Part shown: positions 44,591-53,961 of the stretch, piece by piece | Layout: every line of letters begins with the position of its first letter | Position numbering within the stretch: position 1 is the stretch's first letter | DNA from: Candidatus Poribacteria bacterium | Lineage (GTDB): Bacteria > Poribacteria > WGA-4E > WGA-3G | Direction: 5' to 3' | Length of the DNA: 64,000 bases | NCBI GenBank assembly: GCA_022826805.1 | Contig: JAJDUH010000045.1 | Location: forward strand, 124,001 to 188,000 | Notes under the pieces: model-generated | What the model was told of the DNA's origin: nothing | Database searches by the model: none | What the model saw: only the letters and a program-made list of their open reading frames with translations | Position numbers and translations under genes: made by a program

Positions 44591-45625
44591 ATGACACCAC
44601 TCCTTACAGTTGAATCCATCACAAAACGTTTTGCAGACACGCCGGTAGTAAAGGATGTTAGTTTTACGGTTTACCCAGGAGAAATCTTCGCGCTTTTGGG
44701 ACCGAGCGGTTGCGGAAAAACGACTACCTTGCGCATAATAGCGGGTTTCGAGCAGGCGGATACTGGAACAATCTCCATGGCAGAACGTTCTCTTGCAAGC
44801 GACAACGTCTACGTTCCACCTGAATCGCGCGGTATCGGTTTCGTGTTCCAAGACTACGCCCTTTTCCCACATAAGAATGTCCTTGATAATGTTGCCTTTG
44901 GACTCCGAAAGGTACCGAAAAAGACGAGGCGTGAGCGGGCACTTGAAGTGTTGGATATGGTAGGTATGACGGATTTGCATGCGCGCTTACCACATCATCT
45001 TTCCGGCGGCGAGCAGCAGCGGGTTGCGCTGGCGCGTTCCATCATTGCGCGTCCGAAACTTCTACTTTTAGATGAGCCTTTTTCCAGTCTTGATCCGGGG
45101 TTACGCCAAACGACGAGAGATGAAGTGCGCGCACTTCTGAAATCTGAAGGGATCAGTGCAGTGCTGGTTACCCACGCACAGGAGGAGGCGTTGAGTTTCG
45201 CTGAACGGTTGGCGGTGATGAAGGACGGCACCGTTGAACAGATCGGTACACCTGAAGTTGTATATCGTCAGCCGAAAACGGCTTATGTCGCCGATTTTCT
45301 GGGACAGACGAATTTCGTCAATGCTTATGTGAAAGACGGAATCGCTGAGACGCCGTTTGGACGTGTGGCGGTGGAAGGTGCGATAACTGGGAAAATGCTG
45401 CTGTCTATCCGTCCCGAATGTTTGACGATGCTGTTGCCTGACGCTGGAAACGGTGGAATGAAAGATGGGTGCGTTGTTGGACAAGCGTTTAAGGGACACG
45501 ATTTTACCTACCGCGTTGAGGTGGATGGAGAGTTCTATCTTGTCCAGACGGATTACCGCTGCCCATTTCAGGTTGGTGATGTTGTGCGGTTGAAAGCGGT
45601 TTCGGCGGTGGCGATTGGGGTTTAA
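44591..45625 (+). CDS. ABC transporter ATPase (ferric iron/sulfate-type), orphan
   Basis: The product has 344 residues. Walker A is GPSGCGKTT, the Q-loop FVFQDYALFPHKNV, the signature LSGGEQQRVALARSI, Walker B LLLLDEPFSSLDP and the switch His is in VTHAQEEAL; all are intact. A TOBE-like beta domain fills the last 100 residues (FVNAYVKDGIAETPFG...SIRPECLTML...GQAFKGHDFTYRVEVDGEFYLVQTDY). It belongs to the MOI/FbpC/CysA/PotA group. No permease or binding-protein gene is next to it, so its partners must lie elsewhere and the substrate cannot be assigned. Confidence 0.88.
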   Translation: MTPLLTVESITKRFADTPVVKDVSFTVYPGEIFALLGPSGCGKTTTLRIIAGFEQADTGTISMAERSLASDNVYVPPESRGIGFVFQDYALFPHKNVLDNVAFGLRKVPKKTRRERALEVLDMVGMTDLHARLPHHLSGGEQQRVALARSIIARPKLLLLDEPFSSLDPGLRQTTRDEVRALLKSEGISAVLVTHAQEEALSFAERLAVMKDGTVEQIGTPEVVYRQPKTAYVADFLGQTNFVNAYVKDGIAETPFGRVAVEGAITGKMLLSIRPECLTMLLPDAGNGGMKDGCVVGQAFKGHDFTYRVEVDGEFYLVQTDYRCPFQVGDVVRLKAVSAVAIGV

Positions 45626-45642
45626 GATTATAAGTTAGGGAC

Positions 45643-45685
45643 AGGTGCGGTTAGGCGGAAACACCCCAGCAAAAACACCGCACCT
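45643..45685. repeat. Hairpin with AGGTGCGGT arms and element in its loop
   Basis: AGGTGCGGT (45643-45651) pairs with ACCGCACCT (45677-45685). The loop carries the reverse complement of the GTGTTTTTGCTTGGGTG phrase seen inside uppP and at 5874. It sits between two convergent genes and may end both transcripts. Confidence 0.55.
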
Positions 45686-45705
45686 ACAATGTTTAATGTT
45701 TAGGG

Positions 45706-47826
45706 TTACAGAATTCTTCGGATTTCGTTAATCCCTCGAACCATTTGTGTGAACGCTATAATAAGTTTATCAATTTCGGCATGCACTGCTGCGTCATCTC
45801 CATGTGCCAAGGCATCCAGAACGCCGGGAAAAATAATCGCCGCGTAGCCTGTATTGAGTCCGGGGGCGTAGATGAGGTGTTTGAACCACGGGCGGAGTGG
45901 CAATCCAGCCTCAGTCGTCAATTTTCGTTCTAATTGATATAACCTCTGATTTATTTCCCCAGCCGCAGATAGATTCCCGGCAGCAAGATATTTGGAAAGT
46001 TCCTTGTGCAGCGAATCTGCTGCCTGTTGCCATTCTGTCAGTAGCGCGTCTAACTTTCCAACCCCCTCGGCTATCTTGCTTTTTGAGCCAGAGTTTTGGA
46101 GTAGTTTTAAAGGAGTCATCAGGTCGGTGGCATAAGTCTCATAATCAAAGGGCAAAATATCGGCATTGGCAAGCTGCAGCGCCAGGGTTCCCCAGATTCT
46201 TGCCATCGCGGCCTGATACTGGAATGTTGGGTCTCCAAAGTGCTGCATCCAATAAAAGTTGTCCTGCATGGCGTGGTAAACACCATAGGGCCCACTAAAT
46301 CCCATACTGACGGCAGGAATACCTGCATGCCCGATAAATGGAGAATGGTCTGAACCGCTTCCGAGGTTACCAACCTGTGGAATCGCTTTCCCTTGTCTCG
46401 TTTTCCAAATTTCATAAATGGGCTTCAGGGTCTCCGGGTCAATGACGCTTTGTGTTACTTCACGAATTAATCCTCGCAGCGACGGAATTGCGCTTACATA
46501 GAACCGCTTACCGGTTGCAGCCATGTCTACATTCAGGTATGCGATCGCTTTCTGCTGGAGCGTTGCTTTCAACTCTTCGACCCATTCAGTTGATCCCAAG
46601 ATACCGAATTCTTCGGCATCCCATGCGGCAAAGATGATCGATCGCTTCGGACGCATGCCGGATTTAGCGAGTTCTCCCAAGGATTGCGCGACCTCCAAGA
46701 GTGCGGTTGTGCCACTTCCGGGATCTGCGGCGCCGTAAACCCACGCATCGTGATGGTTGCCTAATATTACCCACTGGTCCGGATATTCTGTTCCCTCTAA
46801 AGTGGCGATGACGTTGTAGATCGGGCGGGTGCTATGCTCACAACGGACTTTGAGACGAACTTTCGCAGGTCCGGGTCCGATATGATATGCAAAAGGTAAG
46901 CCGCCTTGCCACTCTGATGGGACATTGGGACCCGCAAGTGCTTTCAAAAGAGGTTCGGCATCCCTATAAGCGAGAGGAGCAACAGGGATTTTGGGTAGGT
47001 CTGTGGCTTCTGAGATTGGGATCCTCTCAGCATCTTCAGTGGCTGCCCACCCCGGCGTGAGCGGATCACTGGCGTGTTGGAAGATGTATTTAACCGTTCC
47101 GCGTTGGATCGCATCGGCAGAACGCCAGGGACCACGGGGGTAGACATCTCCACGCATATAGCCGTCATCGATGGGATCGGAGTAGAGAATCAATCCGATT
47201 GCGCCGTTATCGCCGGCGACTTTGGCTTTCACACCGCGGTAACTGCCACCGTATCGAGCAATACAGATTTTACCATTTACCGAGATGCCGTATTCACTGA
47301 GGGTTTGGTAATCTTCGGGCAACCCTTTGTTGACGTAGACAAGATCAGCCGTTACGTCTCCATCGGGCGAATAGGCGTTATAACCTGCTACAATCTCGGT
47401 TTCATAAGAATCCTTGTCCCATTCCCAACTTGCTTCTTTACCGACAGCGACATACTGGGTAGGCGAGACGAGTTCGACACGAACCTCAAGTGGGTATGGG
47501 AGGTAGACTTTGTATTCATACACCTGGACCTTCAAGCCGTACGCTTGAAATTCGTCCCGAAGGTATTCTGCAATCTTTCGGCTGTTCTCGGTTCCAGCGA
47601 GGTGCGGTTCTTCGGTCAGATAACGCAATTTATGCTGGCACCTTTCGACTGAAACCAGTTTCTGGAACGTTGTTTCGTATTCTTTTTGTGTAACGGCGTT
47701 TTCTGCTGTGAAGCCCCGCATACCGAAGGTGTCATTGGAAAATAGTGTAAATGCCACAAGAACACAGGTAAGGCAAAAACTAGGTCTCCATGCCTGTCCC
47801 TGAAAACGAAAAATATCTTTTAGCAT
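45706..47826 (-). CDS. M28-family exopeptidase (glutamate carboxypeptidase II-like)
   Basis: The product has 706 residues. An N-terminal hydrophobic segment (about 18-35) exports or anchors it. A PA domain follows (about 155-290). The zinc peptidase core has ligands in LGNHHDAWVYGAADPGSGT (His, Asp), FAAWDAEEFGILGSTEW (catalytic Glu and ligand Glu), YLNVDMAATG (Asp) and GSDHSPFIGHAGIPAVSMGF (His). The C-terminal helical dimerisation domain is like that of the transferrin-receptor group. It likely releases amino acids from exported or external peptides. Length and all five ligands are normal. Confidence 0.9.
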   Translation of the reverse strand: MLKDIFRFQGQAWRPSFCLTCVLVAFTLFSNDTFGMRGFTAENAVTQKEYETTFQKLVSVERCQHKLRYLTEEPHLAGTENSRKIAEYLRDEFQAYGLKVQVYEYKVYLPYPLEVRVELVSPTQYVAVGKEASWEWDKDSYETEIVAGYNAYSPDGDVTADLVYVNKGLPEDYQTLSEYGISVNGKICIARYGGSYRGVKAKVAGDNGAIGLILYSDPIDDGYMRGDVYPRGPWRSADAIQRGTVKYIFQHASDPLTPGWAATEDAERIPISEATDLPKIPVAPLAYRDAEPLLKALAGPNVPSEWQGGLPFAYHIGPGPAKVRLKVRCEHSTRPIYNVIATLEGTEYPDQWVILGNHHDAWVYGAADPGSGTTALLEVAQSLGELAKSGMRPKRSIIFAAWDAEEFGILGSTEWVEELKATLQQKAIAYLNVDMAATGKRFYVSAIPSLRGLIREVTQSVIDPETLKPIYEIWKTRQGKAIPQVGNLGSGSDHSPFIGHAGIPAVSMGFSGPYGVYHAMQDNFYWMQHFGDPTFQYQAAMARIWGTLALQLANADILPFDYETYATDLMTPLKLLQNSGSKSKIAEGVGKLDALLTEWQQAADSLHKELSKYLAAGNLSAAGEINQRLYQLERKLTTEAGLPLRPWFKHLIYAPGLNTGYAAIIFPGVLDALAHGDDAAVHAEIDKLIIAFTQMVRGINEIRRIL

Positions 47827-47980
47827 TGTAATTAGTTATTACCCCTTTCTGCTTTTTAGACATCATAGCACATTTCGCGCGTGTGTTCATTATTTTTTTC
47901 CGTGGTGGGGATTGGTTATAAGTTGTAAGTGAGATAGTATTCGTCTCCTACTATAATGCGTCATTTATAAAAAAGCAAAA

Positions 47981-48057
47981 TTTTTGTATAAAATTAATTG
48001 AATTTTTGTAAAGGAATTATTGCAAAATTGACATTACACCTTATTGTTTGTTAAAAT
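47981..48057 (+). promoter_or_regulatory. phoB promoter with 22-bp-spaced TTTTTGTA direct repeats
   Basis: TTTTTGTA occurs at 47981-47988 and 48003-48010, exactly 22 bp apart, that is two 11-bp units as in PhoB sites. A promoter TTGACA (48028-48033), 18-bp spacer and TAAAAT (48052-48057) follows. Autoregulation by PhoB is inferred. Confidence 0.5.
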
Positions 48058-48089
48058 AGAATAGGAAACTGACTGCAAGGGAGATATAA

Positions 48090-48782
48090 ATGAACGCCAA
48101 GATCCTAATCGTGGAAGATGAACGTGATATTGTGGATTTGCTGCGGTATAATCTACAAGAAGCGGGTTTTGAGACCGATTACGTCCGGAACGGTGCTGAT
48201 GCCCTCCACCGCGCTATTGAACAATCTCCGGATCTTATCTTGTTAGACTTGATGCTTCCAGAAGTAGATGGACTGATCGTCTGTCGTCTACTAAAGAACG
48301 ATCCGAGAACTAAAAATATTCCCATCGTTATGGTAACTGCCAAGACTGGAGAGCGAGATCGTATCGCTGGATTGGAGCTTGGCGTCGATGATTATATTAC
48401 CAAACCGTTTAGTCCGAAGGAAGTCGTCCTACGGGTTTCAGCCGTGCTGCGCCGCATCCAAGTCGGTAAGCAGACAGAAGAGACAAAGCAGATTGAGAGA
48501 CATGGCTTAACGATTGATCTCGATAAACATCAAGTGCTAACCGAAAGCGGTCCCATCGATCTCACCGCGACTGAGTTTAAACTCATCACGCTATTTGCGC
48601 GTTCACCCGGTCGTGTGTTTACCCGTGATATTCTGATGGATGTAATATGGGGGCAGGAGTATTACGGGGTCGATAGAACAGTAGATACACACGTTAGTCG
48701 GCTTCGTCGTAAACTCGGTGCGTTCGGAGAACATATTGAGACGGTACACGGCGTTGGGTATCGATTTAAAGATAATTCCTGA
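48090..48782 (+). CDS. phoB: OmpR/PhoB-family response regulator
   Basis: The product has 230 residues. The receiver domain has the acidic pair in VEDERDI, the phospho-acceptor Asp in LILLDLMLPEVDG, Thr in VMVTAKTG and Lys in DDYITKPFSP. The C-terminal winged helix carries LTATEFKLITLFARSPGRVFTRDILMDVIWG and VDTHVSRLRRKLG. Its closeness to phosphate genes and the family resemblance support PhoB. No PhoR-type histidine kinase follows, so the kinase lies outside the window or is absent. GGGAGA precedes the ATG. Confidence 0.83.
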   Translation: MNAKILIVEDERDIVDLLRYNLQEAGFETDYVRNGADALHRAIEQSPDLILLDLMLPEVDGLIVCRLLKNDPRTKNIPIVMVTAKTGERDRIAGLELGVDDYITKPFSPKEVVLRVSAVLRRIQVGKQTEETKQIERHGLTIDLDKHQVLTESGPIDLTATEFKLITLFARSPGRVFTRDILMDVIWGQEYYGVDRTVDTHVSRLRRKLGAFGEHIETVHGVGYRFKDNS

Positions 48783-48828
48783 CTTAGGTTCCAATTCCAT
48801 TGTTGATGTCCATCGCTGAGGTGCTATA

Positions 48829-49920
48829 TTGAAGATTTCTGGGTCAAAACTGTTTAAAACGAGACTATTTAAAAAATATTCTCAAAAGGTTGGGCTTCCA
48901 CCCGGAACCCTTGTTTATGTTGGTGAAGAAAGAACTGAACCTGTTCAAATCACTGTTACTGATTATGATGAAACATACCTTCATGAAGCAATGGTTCAAA
49001 CAATTCAAGCGTGCTTACATTTCAAATCCGCCGAAACCGTCACGTGGATTCACATCAAAGGGATTCATGACACAGAGATTATTGAAGAGATAGGAACGCA
49101 CTTCGGTGTCAATCACCTCGTCCTCGAAGACCTAATGAGTCCGACCCAACTCCCCAAAATAGAGGTATATAAAGACCACGTTTTTATCATTCTCAAAAGC
49201 CTCGCCTATGATGCCGCAACCCTAAGCGTCTTCAGAGAGCAAATCGGTTTTATTATCGGCGAGAATTTTGTCGTTTCTCTCCAAGAAAACGCTGGGGAAC
49301 TCTTCACATCCGTTCAAAACAGACTCCGAAATGCACAGGGTAGAATTCGACAGATGCGACCCGACTACCTGGCGTATGCATTGATAGATGTTATCGTTGA
49401 CCATTACTTCATCGCGTTGGAGCAACTCAGCGATGCAATCCAAACGGTAGAGGAAGAATCTATTGCAAATCCTACATCAGAAGTTTTGGAGAAAATCAAT
49501 ATTTTGAGGAGGGAGTGTATCCTTTTACGTAGACCCCTTCTTCCGCTTCGCGATGTCATTGATGAGGTGTTAGATGATGAGATTCCGCTACTTAGGAAAG
49601 AGACGCACCCGTATTTTCGCGATGTGTATGACCACTTGATTCAAGTCATCCATACATTAGAAACGCTTCGCAGTACAGTTTCAGGACTGTTTGATACTTA
49701 TACCTCGGCGGTTAGCCATCGGATGAATGAAGTCATGAAGGTCCTGACCATTGTCGCTACATTTTTTATTCCGCTGACCTTCATCGCTGGTATCTATGGA
49801 ATGAATTTCAAATTCATGCCAGAACTTGAAGCACAATGGGGCTATCCTGCTGTCTTGTTAGTTATGGTGGGGATTGGAATCGGTATGTTTATCTATTTCA
49901 AATTCAAAAAATGGTTCTGA
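48829..49920 (+). CDS. corA: CorA-type magnesium/cobalt transporter
   Basis: The product has 363 residues. A long cytoplasmic alpha/beta funnel contains IHIKGIHDTEIIEEIGTHFGVNHLVLEDL and KVEVYKDHVF-type strands. Two C-terminal membrane helices follow, with the signature YGMNF in IAGIYGMNFKFMPEL, the GMN selectivity loop, between them. The start codon is TTG at 48829, chosen because GAGGTG lies just upstream and the next ATG would cut the domain. It is a pentameric divalent-cation channel of the inner membrane. It follows phoB by 46 bp and may share its transcript. Confidence 0.88.
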   Translation: MKISGSKLFKTRLFKKYSQKVGLPPGTLVYVGEERTEPVQITVTDYDETYLHEAMVQTIQACLHFKSAETVTWIHIKGIHDTEIIEEIGTHFGVNHLVLEDLMSPTQLPKIEVYKDHVFIILKSLAYDAATLSVFREQIGFIIGENFVVSLQENAGELFTSVQNRLRNAQGRIRQMRPDYLAYALIDVIVDHYFIALEQLSDAIQTVEEESIANPTSEVLEKINILRRECILLRRPLLPLRDVIDEVLDDEIPLLRKETHPYFRDVYDHLIQVIHTLETLRSTVSGLFDTYTSAVSHRMNEVMKVLTIVATFFIPLTFIAGIYGMNFKFMPELEAQWGYPAVLLVMVGIGIGMFIYFKFKKWF

Positions 49921-50092
49921 AAGTTAAAGAGAAGACGGATCTCCAACGTGTTCACGCAAGAAAATAGAATTGTGTTGGCATACGTGAAAAGGGAGGCATT
50001 ATTAAGATCCGAGGACGAAGTATCGCTGCCCCCACAATATTTGTATACCTAACAATTTCGTTAACAATCCTCAACAGAAAGGATAGCATAAG

Positions 50093-51262
50093 ATGGACGA
50101 GTGGATTCAACGGTTACGTGATTTACTTGAGACCCCTATCCTCACGCTGGACAATCCAATAAAAGTCAGTCAGATTGTTCTATTAATTGTTACTCTAGCA
50201 GTCTCGTTCCTGCTCGCAGGAATTTTGCGCGGGTGGTTTCGCAGCCTGTTTCGTCGCTTTAAGATGCCACAACACCTCGAGGGGCGACTGCTCGCGTTCT
50301 TATTCCTTATCGTTATGATTGTTGGAACCATCTTGGGATTACGGTTTGCAGGAATTGGAACAGGACTCCTTAGTAAATTTTTTCACTATCCACTGACAAA
50401 CCTCTTCCAGCCGTCTGTTGAGGCAATAGATGGGACAACACATAACCTAACCTTAGCACGTCTGTTTTATGCGTTCGTGATTATTTTCGGGATGTTCATT
50501 TTGTCGAAGTATGTGCAATGGGTGCTACGCGAGCAAGTCCTACAAGCCTTTCAAATCGCGGCGCATACCCAATTTCTCCTACTCCGCTTTCTTCACTTCG
50601 GTCTTATCATCCTCGGTATTCTCATTAGCTTGAGTGCTATCGGCGTAAGTTTTACGAGTCTGGCACTGATTTTCGGTGGCTTGAGTATCGGCATCGGTTT
50701 CGGTTTACAGAACATCGCTTCAAATCTGATATCGGGGTTTATTCTAATTTTTGAACGTCCCATCAAAATTGGGGATCTCGTGGAGATCATGGATGTTAAC
50801 ATATTTGGTAGAGTGAGTACCATTAATCTGCGTTCGACGGTCATCGTCTCGCTTGATGAGAAGGAGATTATTGTCCCGAATTCTCAATTGATTACGGAAC
50901 CAGTGCATAATCTCACACACGCGAATAATTTGTTCCGGCTCAAGATTGAGGTAGGTGTGTCCTACGATTCAGACGTGGATCTTGTCAAGAAAGTGCTACT
51001 TGATGCCGCAGATGAACATCTCGGCGTGATTAAAGAACCAATTCCGAATACCAGCAACGTTACTGCTCCTTTCGTTCGCTTTGTTAGCTTCGGCGAGTCG
51101 TCCTTAGATTTCCACCTACTGGTATGGATTCCGGACTCCTTTCAGCGTTTCGATGTTGCCAGCGATCTTCATTTTATGATTTGGCACAAATTTAAAGAAC
51201 ATAACATTACAATCGCATTCCCACAACTGGATGTCCATTTTGATCCGAAAGAAGATGAATAG
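50093..51262 (+). CDS. MscS-family mechanosensitive ion channel
   Basis: The product has 389 residues with four to five N-terminal membrane segments. The pore-lining TM3 and beta domain are clear: LALIFGGLSIGIGFGLQNIASNLISGFILIFERPIKIGDLVEI, then FGRVSTINLRSTVIVSLDEKEIIVPNSQLI. The C-terminal alpha/beta vestibule follows (VGVSYDSDVDLVKKVLLDAA...FHLLVWIP). It opens under membrane tension to release solutes. AAAGGA precedes the ATG. Confidence 0.9.
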   Translation: MDEWIQRLRDLLETPILTLDNPIKVSQIVLLIVTLAVSFLLAGILRGWFRSLFRRFKMPQHLEGRLLAFLFLIVMIVGTILGLRFAGIGTGLLSKFFHYPLTNLFQPSVEAIDGTTHNLTLARLFYAFVIIFGMFILSKYVQWVLREQVLQAFQIAAHTQFLLLRFLHFGLIILGILISLSAIGVSFTSLALIFGGLSIGIGFGLQNIASNLISGFILIFERPIKIGDLVEIMDVNIFGRVSTINLRSTVIVSLDEKEIIVPNSQLITEPVHNLTHANNLFRLKIEVGVSYDSDVDLVKKVLLDAADEHLGVIKEPIPNTSNVTAPFVRFVSFGESSLDFHLLVWIPDSFQRFDVASDLHFMIWHKFKEHNITIAFPQLDVHFDPKEDE

Positions 51263-51333
51263 TTGTCACTTAAGAGTTAAAAAGGATGAAAGCGTTGGGA
51301 TTAGGAAACCCCTCCTACAGGTACTATAAGGCT

Positions 51334-51975
51334 CTAAGAGTGTCGGATGATGTCGCCTTTGACGAGGTAGTAGACCTCTTCACCGATACTTGCTGCGAGG
51401 TCTCCTATCCGTTCAAGATGGCGGAAGAGGAGTAGAATACTGATCCCCGGCGAGATGAGCGTCGGATGCCCGGTGAGAATGGTAAGAAGTTCACGGAGCA
51501 TTTTTTCATAGACCTCATCAACCTCGTTGTCCCGTTCTCGTATTTCTAAAGCAAGTTCGGCATTGCGATTAACGAAAGCGTCCAGTACATCCTTTACCAT
51601 CGTCTGAATCAGTTGCGCGACATAGGGCAGGTCAACGAAGGGCTTGACCGGGGGGTATTCCAAGAGTTCAAGGCTGCGTTTCGCAATAGCAACGCTTTTG
51701 TCAGCAAGCCTTTCGATGTCATGGCTAATCTTCATCACCATTGTCAGAAATCGGAGCTCAGACGCTACGGGTTGATGGAGTGCGATCAGTTGGATGCAAG
51801 ACGATTCAATCTCGTTTTCAAAGCGGTCAATTGTATCGTCGGCAGCGATGACAATATGCGCTAAGGCTTCGTCTCGCGTTAAAACGGATTCGATGGCTTG
51901 GCGTAGCATCTGCTCGGCGAGTCCCGCCATTTCCAAAAGTTCGTGCTGAAGGTCTTTTATTTCGTTCGCTAACAT
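51334..51975 (-). CDS. phoU: Phosphate-signalling protein PhoU
   Basis: The 213-residue all-helical protein has two PhoU three-helix bundles. Metal-binding signature stretches lie in the first (FENEIESSCIQLIALHQPVASELRFLTMVMKISHDIERLADKSV) and second (RDNEVDEVYEKML...SILLLFRHLERIGDLAASIGEEV) bundles. PhoU damps the Pho response through the Pst transporter and the PhoR kinase. It is the last gene of the leftward pst cluster. Confidence 0.92.
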   Translation of the reverse strand: MLANEIKDLQHELLEMAGLAEQMLRQAIESVLTRDEALAHIVIAADDTIDRFENEIESSCIQLIALHQPVASELRFLTMVMKISHDIERLADKSVAIAKRSLELLEYPPVKPFVDLPYVAQLIQTMVKDVLDAFVNRNAELALEIRERDNEVDEVYEKMLRELLTILTGHPTLISPGISILLLFRHLERIGDLAASIGEEVYYLVKGDIIRHS

Positions 51976-52082
51976 ATTTTTATCGGTTATTATGGTGAAT
52001 TATAAAAATAAGTTGATACTTTCTGTCCCCCAGTAGGTGCTAACCGCACCAATCTCCCAGTTCCTGACAACTGACAACTATT

Positions 52083-52859
52083 TTACCCTAATCTGCCTGT
52101 TACGTACTGTTCCGTCCTGTTATCCTCGGGATTTGTAAATATCTTCTCCGTTGCGCCAAATTCGATTAATTCGCCACCGTAGAGGAAACCTGCGACATCA
52201 GAGACGCGAGCGGCTTGTCTCCTTTTATTCGTGGCGAAAATAACCGTGCAGTTGTCAGTCAACTCCCGCACAAGTGTCTCAATTTTAACAGTCTCTATCG
52301 GATCCAATTCCCCACAAGGTTCATCGAATATTAAAACTTCTGGATCAACAGCCAAAGCGCGTGCGACACAGAGAAGTTGCTGCTGTCCAGTAGGTAATTG
52401 TTCTGGTGTCTCGTTCAAAATGTCCTTAACAAGATCCCAGAGTCCAGTTCTTCGGAGGTTTTTCTCAACGGTGGTATTTAACTCCGCAGACCGACTTACA
52501 CCTGAAATTTGAGCACCATAAGCGACATTTTCGTGGATAGAACCCCGAAAGAGAGTGGGTTGTCGGAACACCATTCCAATCTGCTTCCGAACAGCAGCGG
52601 CATCTTTAATGGCGTACAGAGATTCGCCCTTAAAAAATACTTCTCCGGTGAGCATGAAATTCGGTGTAAAATCATTTAGCCGATTCAGACACCGGATGAG
52701 TGTGCTTTTGCCACAGTTGGCGGGTCCAATGAACGCAGTCACCTGTCTCTGTTCAACCTCAAAAGAGAGGGATCTGAGAACCTGCGTGTCGCCATACCAG
52801 ACGTTTAGATTGTGAATGTCCAGAATGGGTTGCGCTTCTGTAGTTTTCATGATCAGCAT
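52083..52859 (-). CDS. Degenerate PstB-like ABC ATPase (copy A)
   Basis: The 258-residue protein is close in plan to PstB (ends LIEFGATEKIFTNPEDNRTEQYVTGRLG). Walker A GPANCGKST and Walker B VLIFDEPCGELDP are intact. The ABC signature is LPTGQQQLLC instead of LSGGQQQR, the Q-loop reads MVFRQP rather than FQ, and the switch His is replaced (FATNKRRQ instead of VTHN). It should bind ATP but hydrolyse it poorly as a homodimer. Its upstream neighbour is a permease gene, so the pair may be a second, modified transporter module. The C-terminal GRLG end is typical of PstB proteins. Confidence 0.82.
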   Translation of the reverse strand: MLIMKTTEAQPILDIHNLNVWYGDTQVLRSLSFEVEQRQVTAFIGPANCGKSTLIRCLNRLNDFTPNFMLTGEVFFKGESLYAIKDAAAVRKQIGMVFRQPTLFRGSIHENVAYGAQISGVSRSAELNTTVEKNLRRTGLWDLVKDILNETPEQLPTGQQQLLCVARALAVDPEVLIFDEPCGELDPIETVKIETLVRELTDNCTVIFATNKRRQAARVSDVAGFLYGGELIEFGATEKIFTNPEDNRTEQYVTGRLG

Positions 52860-52997
52860 CGCGAGGCGTTTTAAAATTCGCGATCCATTTATGAAAGCCC
52901 TTTTTCAATTAAATTTCCGTCTGTAATCCTGAAAATCCCAAAATCCTGGTTCAAACAATGAACAATGCCCCTTAAACTTAAAGCATTCCAGTAGCGA

Positions 52998-53855
52998 TTA
53001 AGCATACCGGGTCGAAGCAGGCGAATATCTCTGAATAAGAAAACTTGAGAAGATGCTCAATAATAGTGCGCCACCTAAAAACAGCATAAATTTGTCGGAC
53101 ATCTGTCCAGAGTGAGTTATATGTCCCCAAATACAAACACCAACGAACAGCGCTGCTATGGCAAATGCACATGACATTGCACGGCAGCCTCCAGCAAGGA
53201 CCTGTGGAAACGCAAGGGGCACAACATGTCTCATGAGTACTTGCCACCGATTTGCTCCCAAGGCATAAGCCGACTCACGAATGGACATTGGCACCGACCG
53301 AAGTGCCTCTTGGGTTGCCCTAATAACCCTGGGCACTACCAACAAAACGAAGACCACTCCTGTTGCATAAAATAGCGTCCTATCCCCCTGAAAAGCCGTC
53401 GTCTGCAATGAAACAGTATCCGCATTTCCAGCAGGCAAAGAAGTGTTAATTGCGTTGAACACATCCGTGTAAGGTAAGAAAATTGCGACTGCCAAAAGTC
53501 CATACAAAAGCGAAGGGACACCGCTTAAAATGCCGATTTGATTTTCGATCAAACGTCGAACCCAATTTGTTTCTATGAGCCACTCTGCCAAGTAAAAAGC
53601 ACAAATCACACCAAGCAGAATTGCCAAAAAACTGATAGATAGAAAAAAATAGAGATCACTGAACAGACTCGACAAGGGGTCTGGCACACGTGCGACTGAC
53701 GACCCTTGAACATCAGAAACGTGTATATTTTTGAGCACATTCCACAACGGAATGAACAGTACGCCGAGCGTAACGAGAGCAATGCCCCGTAAAACGAATT
53801 CTTGTCTTGGGTTCGGAGGTGTCATTAAGACGCTCATAGTATTGGCAATCAGCAA
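52998..53855 (-). CDS. PstA/PstC-like permease (third permease)
   Basis: The product has 285 residues with six membrane segments and the ABC permease EAA loop (ESAYALGANRWQVLMRHVVPLAFPQVLAG), the site that docks the ATPase. It is distinct from both pstA and pstC downstream on the map. Phosphate-binding charged residues cannot be assigned by eye. It sits between two PstB-like ATPases, so it may pair with them as an alternative subunit. ATG codons at 53855 and slightly inside are both possible starts. Confidence 0.8.
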   Translation of the reverse strand: MLIANTMSVLMTPPNPRQEFVLRGIALVTLGVLFIPLWNVLKNIHVSDVQGSSVARVPDPLSSLFSDLYFFLSISFLAILLGVICAFYLAEWLIETNWVRRLIENQIGILSGVPSLLYGLLAVAIFLPYTDVFNAINTSLPAGNADTVSLQTTAFQGDRTLFYATGVVFVLLVVPRVIRATQEALRSVPMSIRESAYALGANRWQVLMRHVVPLAFPQVLAGGCRAMSCAFAIAALFVGVCIWGHITHSGQMSDKFMLFLGGALLLSIFSSFLIQRYSPASTRYA

Positions 53856-53961
53856 TTAGCAAGAAAAGTGTACTAAAGTGTAACTAAAGTTGTAAAATTT
53901 ACCAAAATTATGTGTCCTGCCAAACCTACCTTGCAAACTCTGCAGACTTGACTGCTAATGG

